DNA of 30,289 nucleotides from UBA5070 sp035352895 (GTDB taxonomy: Bacteria > Fibrobacterota > Fibrobacteria > UBA5070): the NCBI GenBank assembly GCA_035352895.1, contig DAOPYN010000048.1, forward strand, positions 1-30,289. Direction: 5' to 3'. Both the position numbers and the translations under genes were made by a program. Positions within the stretch are counted from its first letter, which is position 1; every line of letters starts with the position of its first letter. Shown here piece by piece: positions 25,001-30,289 of the stretch. The notes below the pieces were generated by a model. The model saw only the letters and a list, made by a program, of their open reading frames with translations. It did no database searches and had not been told where the DNA came from.

Positions 25001-25320
25001 CAGAGGCACAGGGCCACACCGGAATAGTCCTTCTGGTCGAGCTTGGCCTCCATGTAGTACTCGGAAGCATCCGCACCGGCGCCTTCCACCGGAGTGATCT
25101 TGGTGTTTCCGCCGTACACGAAGGTGAAGCCGCCGGGCTGCAGGTCCTCGTCGTAGAAGGTGAACGCCGGGAAGGCGTCCTTGCCCACGCCGGTCGGGAT
25201 GCGAGCGGCGGACCCGCTCACCCCTGTCGCGTCGGCTTGGTTCGGAATCGGTTGGAGGCAGCCACCCAACCCGATCCCCACCAGGGCCGCCAAGGCGGCC
25301 GTATAGAGACTTTTTCGCAT
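22087..25320 (-). CDS. GH51-like glycosidase lipoprotein with three carbohydrate-binding-like domains
   Basis: This 1,077-residue lipoprotein has lipobox LGG|C at C21, so it should be anchored at the envelope, probably facing outward. Three jelly-roll domains related in pattern to CBM11-type modules follow, at about 45-235, 262-460 and 475-660; the first two share a VYGGxT motif, and the domains end in a binding-module strand (IDNVQIWA, YVDQLQINK, IEATNLRV). The catalytic part (about 685-980) fits a clan GH-A barrel, GH51-like: VVRYPGGLRSDEEDW, acid/base E774 in YWELGNEVYG, nucleophile E890 in WLTEWNS, 116 residues apart. A C-terminal beta domain ends at IVTIRFQ. The layout recalls Fibrobacter endoglucanase F/Cel51A; arabinofuranosidase activity is an alternative. 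The ATG has AGGAGAT upstream. Last gene of the operon. Confidence 0.82.
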   Translation of the reverse strand: MRKSLYTAALAALVGIGLGGCLQPIPNQADATGVSGSAARIPTGVGKDAFPAFTFYDEDLQPGGFTFVYGGNTKITPVEGAGADASEYYMEAKLDQKDYSGVALCLWNMAFDLTPYLKTGALVFQLRGKNGGELVTFGIGDDEKSDGWKSVVRLKLDKYGTIKKGEWTTFVVPLRDLGKRGVAWDAARGIEKPWPFQWDNVQEFRIMSNKGDQPECEIDIDNVQIWANAVSEAAGGDAAAAGDWLDMDKSVDGPTSAQLKSEDDVLGAFFQDDYPNGGWPYVYGGKTTQKVVPSNTPGNSGVWGLYFDNDWSGINVSLGANNFMDLTSFRKTGSVSFWIKAGPDSKKFYVGLMDNQGRDANGNEIKVQTKVVGDGYTVWKDNEWVHVKIPLKAFIDDGVYWDAKQSREISRKMDWSKIQEMRFSIGRDENKPAAGKPVIFYVDQLQINKTAKGIFDPDAYWDAFKSDAPNFLVTDFTKWEAGWNSQHGTTADIKHEITALPKGAPAAIKGKAIKVDFKPGDWYDFMLTRDGAPGINYDFSKHYGLLIWLYTEKPYQSFDVTIQDRDKEFFITKVGAGKGWNQILVPFRAFMKFPYYQPPDAKQNNLLDLDGIYQLGFKPGGEVAGTFSLAQIEATNLRVLEKAKAASTMPAVFKGNLSKSIQTIPDIYGINVGLWAPELMDAASVEVQKPMNLGVVRYPGGLRSDEEDWEKTIRDKDFNVDTDEFLDWCGKINCKPMFTANIGDGSPERAAKWVEYVNKKRSGPKVQYWELGNEVYGNWHKYYEKWGKDGGVAYAEQCKAYIKAMKAVDPSIKITVVWMLGGGWNKTVFKEVADLADGVNVHHYAQGTGSENDEGLLAVSQESDVLMKEVRKQVDEYGVKGKKYDIWLTEWNSVDFNPGPQILSHVNGLFIADYLGHLAESPIQIANLWALYNGRDKRMGCYGVLSTSSDPQGLNFKRPSYWAMRLMANALTGTLLEGKSDQDPLQSWMSKRANGKTSIVFVNKSPETDFKTTLKVPGLKGEAIVEVLTKENSGGLKTTEATGALFDQSGPKPEKKMLKDGDVITVPKYSIVTIRFQ

Positions 25321-25346
25321 GATGATCTCCTGCGGTCGGGTTTAGG

Positions 25347-27943
25347 TCAGAAGACGACCGAAATCTTGGTGGACCAGATGTCCTGGGTGAAGTCGAATTC
25401 CGTCGCGTTGGGGTATTCGGTCTTCAGCTGGTTGTACTGGGCCAGGAAGTAGGCACCCTCCTGGATCTTGAACTCGAAGCCGCCCGCGATGTTCTGGTAG
25501 TTGCGATCGATCTCGAGGAGGGTCTTGTCGTCGCCCTTGACCTGCTGGAAGCCAGCCATCAAGGACAGGCGGGGCACGATGCCCACGTAGGCGCTGGCGC
25601 CGATCTGCTGGGAAGCGTAGTCCAGGTAGAGGCCGCCGTTGGTGCTGCTTTGGGCGAAGGACACCGACACCTCCAGTGGCAGCGGAGCCTTGGGCTTCAG
25701 CAGCGTGTTCCAGTTGGGGAAGAAACGGTCGCCGCGGAGCTTCAGGCCGCCTTCGATCCATTGGAACTTCGCCTTGGTGGCGGCCAGCTGGGCGGCCGAA
25801 TCCAGGATGGTTCCCTTGGCTTCCTGCAGCATGTAGGCGTTGGCGGTGAATTCCACGCCGCCGTTCAGGTACTGGGCATCCAGGCCCACCTTGGGTCCCA
25901 CGCGGTTGGCCGAGGCCTCGCCACCGGGCAGCACGTACTGCATGTCGCGATCCAGCTGGAAGCCGTCCAGGGCCACGCGGTAGAGCGCGGTCTTGGGAGC
26001 GGACACGTACTGGCGATAGGCGGCTTCGGCGGCGGCCTTCCGAACGTTGGTCTTCGCCCGGACGGCGGAATCCACGTAGAGCCGTTGAGCGAGCGTGCCG
26101 GCCTTCAAGCCCACGGCGATGGAGTCGCTGGAAGTCTTCACCAGCAAAGCCTTGGTGGAGTCGGCCTTCTTCATGTAGACCGCGAAGGTGCTGTCCACGG
26201 TGAAGAGCTTGCTCGGATAGAGCAGCAAGGCGTCATCCATGGCCTTCTTGGCCACCGGAAGCACGGCGGTCATCGCGGCGAATTCGTACTGCGAAGAACC
26301 CGCCACGTAGTTGGAATAGGCCAGCTTGTCGTAGGCGTTCTTCGCGTATTCGTTCTGCTCTTCGGCGATCCAGTGGTGGACGTTGTTGTNNNNNNNNNNN
26401 NNNNNNNNNNNNNNNNNNNNNNNNNNNNNNNNNNNNNNNNNNNNNNNNNNNNNNNNNNNNNNNNNNNNNNNNNNNNNNNNNNNNNNNNNGCGTTCTTCGC
26501 GTATTCGTTCTGCTCTTCGGCGATCCAGTGGTGGACGTTGTTGTACATCGCGTCGAAGAGGTTGTAGTGCAGGGGTTTGGCATAGCCGACACCGGAAGCC
26601 CACACATCCTGCTCGGAGTTGTAGACGCGTCCGAACTGCTTGTTGAAGACCGGCGTCTGCGCCAGGTCGGAGCGGAACAGCGAATCGTTCATCAGGTAGC
26701 CACCGCGCACGGCCGCAGCCCAGTTTTCGCCCTTCCAACCCGCCTTCAGGCCCAAATTGAGCCCGATACCGGATTTGGTCTCGTAGAGGGGCTTCATGTA
26801 GCCGGTTTCCGTCTTGGTGGTTTTCCACTGGGTCGGATCCGTCAAGGAGTCGATGTCGACGGTGGTGTTTTCCGCCGCGACTTGCAGGCCATTGAAATAC
26901 TCCCAGCTGGACTGGGCGAATTCCGCGTCCAAGGCCAGGATCAAGTTGGAGCTGCCCAACAGCTTGGCGCCATCCACCTTCAACTGGCTCCCCATCACGA
27001 TTCCGTTGGTCAGCAAAGAATCCTTGTCGCGCGCCTGATCAAACACGATGCTGTCGGGGCGGCCTGCAACGGAATACGTGTATTTGGACTTTTGCGTCGT
27101 GGTGTCCGTGGAGCCGAAAGTGGACTTCAGATCCTTGTTCTGCAGGAAGTGCAGCCCCAGCTGCAGCCCTCCCAGGAACGCCACGTTGGCGCGCCCCCCC
27201 AGAAGGATGCGGTCGTAGTTGGCCAGTTGGGTGGGCCAGCCTTCATTGTCCTGCTTCTTGTTCACCGAGTACTTGCTGATGAACTGGGAGGCAGGCGTAC
27301 CGATCGGCGCGGCCATCAGTAGCCGCGCGGCCACCAGGGACACATCGAAGGAATCGATGCGTGCCGGAGGCACCGCCGCCCGGAAGCCCACATTCACACC
27401 CTGCAGGTTGCGGTTGTTGCCCCCCAGGAAGCGTTCTTCCATGGCGGTTTTCTGGGCCTGCGCGAAGATGCGCGGCGTGTAGAGGTAACCCACCTCGGGC
27501 GACCACATGGTGAGCGGGCTCCACTTCTGGAGCATGTTGCCCAGGTGGTAGTAGAACATGCCGTCCAGGGCGGATCCGTCGATGGACAACCAACGCGTTT
27601 CCAGCGGCGTGTAGGGGGACCCGAAGAAGCTCGCGTGATCCAGGTGCATCCTGAACACGGCGCGGGCCTGGGTCACGGAGTTCGGCTTGGCCCGCAGATC
27701 GAAATCCACCGACGTGTACCCGATCTGCTCGTCGTTGCGACGGCTCTTGTCCAATGCGTTGCCGGAAAATTCCGCCCCGCCATACATCCCGCGGAACTGT
27801 CCGCCCACGGAAATGCCCTGGGTGGCCACCAGCTGCTCGAAGCGCTTGGCCAGGGTATCGATCTTCCCACTCTGGTCGTCGGCGGCGGATGCGGCCACGG
27901 GGACCCAGAGACAGGCTGCTGCGGCGATTGCCTTCGTGTTCAT
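25347..27943 (-). CDS. Outer-membrane beta-barrel protein, interrupted by assembly gap
   Basis: This is one gene broken in the assembly. The N-terminal signal peptide MNTKAIAAAACLWVPVAASA is followed by alternating beta strands rich in Tyr, Phe and Gly (SVGGQFRGMYGGAEFSG, YTSVDFDLRAKP) and a C-terminal phenylalanine (STKISVVF), as expected of outer-membrane barrels. The ATG at 27943 has AAAGGGAA upstream. The 100-N gap breaks the frame as printed, but removing the Ns plus one copy of the 55-bp duplication leaves 2,442 bp, exactly 814 codons, with a continuous reading through NNVHHWIAEEQNEYAKNAYD. No TonB-box or plug domain was seen. It shares a WSPLTxW motif and GDDKTLL with the upstream barrel gene, so the two may be distant paralogues. 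Confidence 0.78.
26335..26389. repeat. 55-bp sequence duplicated on the left side of the gap
   Basis: These 55 bp, starting GCGTTCTTCGCG, are identical to 26490-26544. The copies abut the two ends of the N run and are best explained as the shared overlap of two contigs that were scaffolded but not merged. Confidence 0.93.
26390..26489. other. Assembly gap of 100 N
   Basis: Exactly 100 N, the conventional placeholder for a gap of unknown size. Both flanks carry the same 55 bp, and collapsing them restores the open frame of the barrel gene, so little or no sequence is really missing. Confidence 0.98.
26490..26544. repeat. 55-bp sequence duplicated on the right side of the gap
   Basis: This is the second copy of the contig-end overlap and is identical to 26335-26389. 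It is not thought to be a real repeat in the genome. Confidence 0.93.
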
Positions 27944-27972
27944 GCGTGTTCCCTTTGTTTCGGCGACCATGA

Positions 27973-30289
27973 TCAGAACCACATCTTGGTTTCGGCGTGG
28001 AGATACCACGCCTCGAAATCGTTTTTGCCCTTGGCGGCTTCAATTTCCTTGGAAATGCCGTCGTCGCGGTGCGTGAAGTACTGCACGCGCGTATGGAGCT
28101 CGACGCGGGGGCTCAGGTTCCAGTCGAACCCGAGACCGAATGCCCAGTCGGTGTAATCGATGGGGGCGTAGCGCCAATTTCTGGGATTCTGAGCTTCCCT
28201 ATCCTTCAAGGCGAGTCCAGTGACGGAATCGATGGCCGCTACACCATATTCGGACTCCCAGTGTTCCTGGCCCACCAATCCGATCAGCCAGAATTTATCG
28301 GTGAGCTGGTAGACCGGCTCGAACCGAAGCAAGTATCCGGAAAGGAGCGTTTTGTCGTCGCCGGCCTTGGCCAAGCCCCCGGTGCTCACTCCGTTCCAGG
28401 CGCCGTACAGTCCCAAGAACATCGGGCGCGATCCGCTCCAAAGCGGCGAAATATCCTGCCCGTAATCCAGGGAGATGTTCTGGGTCGCCTTGGTGGCGGT
28501 GGGAAGATCGCCGGCAAGGATCATGTCCACGATCGTGGAACTGTCTTCCTTGTACTCGGCCGTGCTGGTGCGGCGGATCTTGAATGCGGCGAAGTTCTCG
28601 AAGGTCGCCATGAAATCGTTGCGGATGCCGCCCGCCAACCCAGGGGTGGGAGCATACATGTTGTTCCTGCGGTCCAAATCACCAGTTCCCCAGGGCCGCG
28701 CCGTGTCCTTGGCGGAAGGATTGGCGTAAGCGAAAAATTCGTTCCCGAAGCGCCGGATCTGGCGGGAAATCACAGGGGTTGTACTTCCCACATCAGTTCC
28801 ACCCGCCTCAGAGAATGCTGGATCGCCCCTCAAATAGTCGTCGGTCAGTCCTTGTCCATCGTATTGGGTGGTGGACTGATGGATGGACAACTTGAAGGCC
28901 GTACCGTTCAGTCGCCAAGGCAACCAGATCAAATTGGATCCATCCTCCATCTGGGTGTGGTAGCCCACGTTCATCCGCAGGTGTCCGTTCTTCACCCGGG
29001 TGTACTTGAAGGTGAAATTGGCCCCCGTCATGTTCGCCACATAGGGCGTGCCGCCATCGTAACCCGCGAACTTGCCTGCGCCCAGGAGGTTGGCCTCGAA
29101 GGGGAAGAAGAAGTCGCCAGGCATGATGAAGCTGGTGCCGGAATAGAACTCCTTGGGTGCGTACACGGCCTGGATCCCCAGATCCAACGGGATGGCCCCG
29201 CCGATGGTCCCCGAAACCAGGTTGGTCACCTGACCGTACACGGCAGGAATCCACTTCGATTCCTTGTTGGCCAGAACCTCGTACTTCCCGGCATCCTGGA
29301 TGGTTTGATCATCCGCCACACCCTTGTACCGGCGAATCTGGGCTGCGGTCGCCGCTCCCGAATCCTGCACCTTGAAGTAGGATGTGTCGGTCTTGTTCAA
29401 GCCGACATCCAGCAGAAACCCAACCTTGCCCGGCACATTCTGGCGCAGATCGAAGGAAATGGTCTGGAAGCTGGTGAAGTAGTTGGTCGCGTAAAACGTA
29501 TCGCGCGTGGAAAAGGTGCTGTCGTGGTTGACCCAGTACCCGCTGTTGGCGAGCTTGGTCTTCCAAGAAGGCTTGGACAGCGAGTCCGCCACGGTCCCGA
29601 TCGCTGCCGCCGCCTGATCCTTCGAGAATGTGGCAGTCTTGCGGTAGCCCCAAGCCGCCAAAGGAAGGGCGTCGTTAGTGTTCGACAAGCCTCCAAAATT
29701 CAGCGAATAACGGAACTGCTTGGCGTAGTCGTCATCCAGCTTGAAATTCACGTAGTTCACACCCGCCGAAATAGGCAGTGCTTGCCCTCCCGGGAGCGGG
29801 ATTTCGCCGATGGCCAAGCGGCCGATCATGGCATCCCGGTACAGGTCACCGATGCCCGTTCCCTTGGAGGCGATCGAGCGTGTGCCGGAATTCCCGTCCG
29901 TATACATCAAGCCGTTGGTATTCGCCGTGTTGGCCACCGTGGGCGACCACTTCTGGAAGCCTTCGTAGTTGGCCATGGTGAACATGAAGTAGAGCTTGCC
30001 CGGAAGGTCCATGGATTCCCATTGGAATCCTTGGAAGGGCTTCTTGTTCCAGGCCGCACGACCGACACGCTCCCCCTTGGAGGTGGCGTATTCGTAGTAC
30101 TGGGCGGAGGGCTGTTCCAGCTCGTAGGGGACATAGTCCCAGCCGAACAGTCGATTTTGCCCTTTCCACACGGTCAAGGGGGAAGCTTCCGTCCAAAGGG
30201 TGCCACCCACGCGGAAAATGGTGGTCGCCTTGCCCACCGCCGCGGTCACACCAGCCGACATGTCTTCATAGACCTGGACCGAGTGGGGA
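27973..30289 (-). CDS. Outer-membrane beta-barrel protein, 5' end outside window
   Basis: At least 771 residues are encoded; the frame is open through the right edge (reading SVQVYEDMSAG there), so the ATG at 30261 is probably internal and the signal peptide is missing. The protein is made of Gly/Tyr/Phe-rich alternating strands with polar loops and ends in ETKMWF, a C-terminal aromatic as in outer-membrane barrels. Segments such as ASPLTVWKGQNRLFGW and QKWSPTVAN resemble WSPLTMW in the next gene, and AGDDKTLL is matched by KGDDKTLL there. The stop is 29 bp from the next start. It is the first visible gene of the operon with the second barrel and the GH51-like lipoprotein. Substrate or partner unknown; porin-like uptake or surface display is possible. 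Confidence 0.72.
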   Translation of the reverse strand, partial: PHSVQVYEDMSAGVTAAVGKATTIFRVGGTLWTEASPLTVWKGQNRLFGWDYVPYELEQPSAQYYEYATSKGERVGRAAWNKKPFQGFQWESMDLPGKLYFMFTMANYEGFQKWSPTVANTANTNGLMYTDGNSGTRSIASKGTGIGDLYRDAMIGRLAIGEIPLPGGQALPISAGVNYVNFKLDDDYAKQFRYSLNFGGLSNTNDALPLAAWGYRKTATFSKDQAAAAIGTVADSLSKPSWKTKLANSGYWVNHDSTFSTRDTFYATNYFTSFQTISFDLRQNVPGKVGFLLDVGLNKTDTSYFKVQDSGAATAAQIRRYKGVADDQTIQDAGKYEVLANKESKWIPAVYGQVTNLVSGTIGGAIPLDLGIQAVYAPKEFYSGTSFIMPGDFFFPFEANLLGAGKFAGYDGGTPYVANMTGANFTFKYTRVKNGHLRMNVGYHTQMEDGSNLIWLPWRLNGTAFKLSIHQSTTQYDGQGLTDDYLRGDPAFSEAGGTDVGSTTPVISRQIRRFGNEFFAYANPSAKDTARPWGTGDLDRRNNMYAPTPGLAGGIRNDFMATFENFAAFKIRRTSTAEYKEDSSTIVDMILAGDLPTATKATQNISLDYGQDISPLWSGSRPMFLGLYGAWNGVSTGGLAKAGDDKTLLSGYLLRFEPVYQLTDKFWLIGLVGQEHWESEYGVAAIDSVTGLALKDREAQNPRNWRYAPIDYTDWAFGLGFDWNLSPRVELHTRVQYFTHRDDGISKEIEAAKGKNDFEAWYLHAETKMWF

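Noticed and set aside
21946..25452. Plus-strand open frame of over 1,100 codons antisense to the GH51-like gene
   Set aside because: The minus strand has a signal peptide, CBM-like modules and active-site motifs; the antisense frame has none and is a composition artefact.
26335..26544. 55-bp direct repeats as a biological repeat or attachment site
   Set aside because: The copies touch the ends of a 100-N run and collapsing them restores the reading frame, so they are contig ends.
1..30289. CRISPR array, insertion sequence or prophage
   Set aside because: No regularly spaced repeats, transposase, integrase or phage structural genes were found on either strand.

Overview
The window is GC-rich bacterial chromosome, most likely from an uncultured member of the Fibrobacterota. 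The lineage call rests on three things: a TIGR02147-family regulator next to a surface lipoprotein (3 kb), several large exported lipoproteins with beta-sandwich repeats, and a 1,077-residue lipoprotein with three carbohydrate-binding-like domains and a GH51-like domain that recalls Fibrobacter cell-surface endoglucanases. A run of 100 N flanked by an exact 55-bp duplication shows that this is a draft or metagenome scaffold. I recognise no insertion sequence, prophage or CRISPR array.

Left part (1-9.6 kb), mixed accessory region. It holds the tail of an unknown gene, a hypothetical protein with YD-like repeats, a fragment of a pectate-lyase gene, a VapBC-type toxin-antitoxin pair whose promoter, operator and leaderless start can be read directly, the TIGR02147 regulator with its lipoprotein, and a membrane-anchored unknown. 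Then follow an acylphosphatase, a CAU-anticodon tRNA best read as tRNA-Ile2, and a decayed tandem copy of that tRNA. A plus-strand trio consists of an MFS exporter and two small unknown proteins.

Middle part (9.6-14.6 kb), minus strand, conserved core operon rpmH-rnpA-yidD-yidC-mnmE-pyrD. It starts from a recognisable sigma70-like promoter and most junctions are 4-nt stop/start overlaps. It joins ribosome and RNase P components, membrane protein insertion, tRNA wobble modification and pyrimidine synthesis. Upstream of it on the same strand is a 929-residue lipoprotein with about six Ig-like repeats.

Right part (17.5-30.3 kb), minus strand, carbohydrate region. A glgP-glgE pair handles storage alpha-glucan. 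It is separated by a strong Rho-independent terminator from an apparent operon of two large outer-membrane beta-barrel proteins (the first truncated by the window edge, the second split by the assembly gap) followed by the multi-domain GH51-like lipoprotein. This last cluster is the best candidate for an undescribed system: a surface polysaccharide-processing locus with no SusC/SusD-like gene in view. Genes within each block mostly lie head to tail with short spacers or overlaps, so the function assigned to one member is the best guide to its neighbours.
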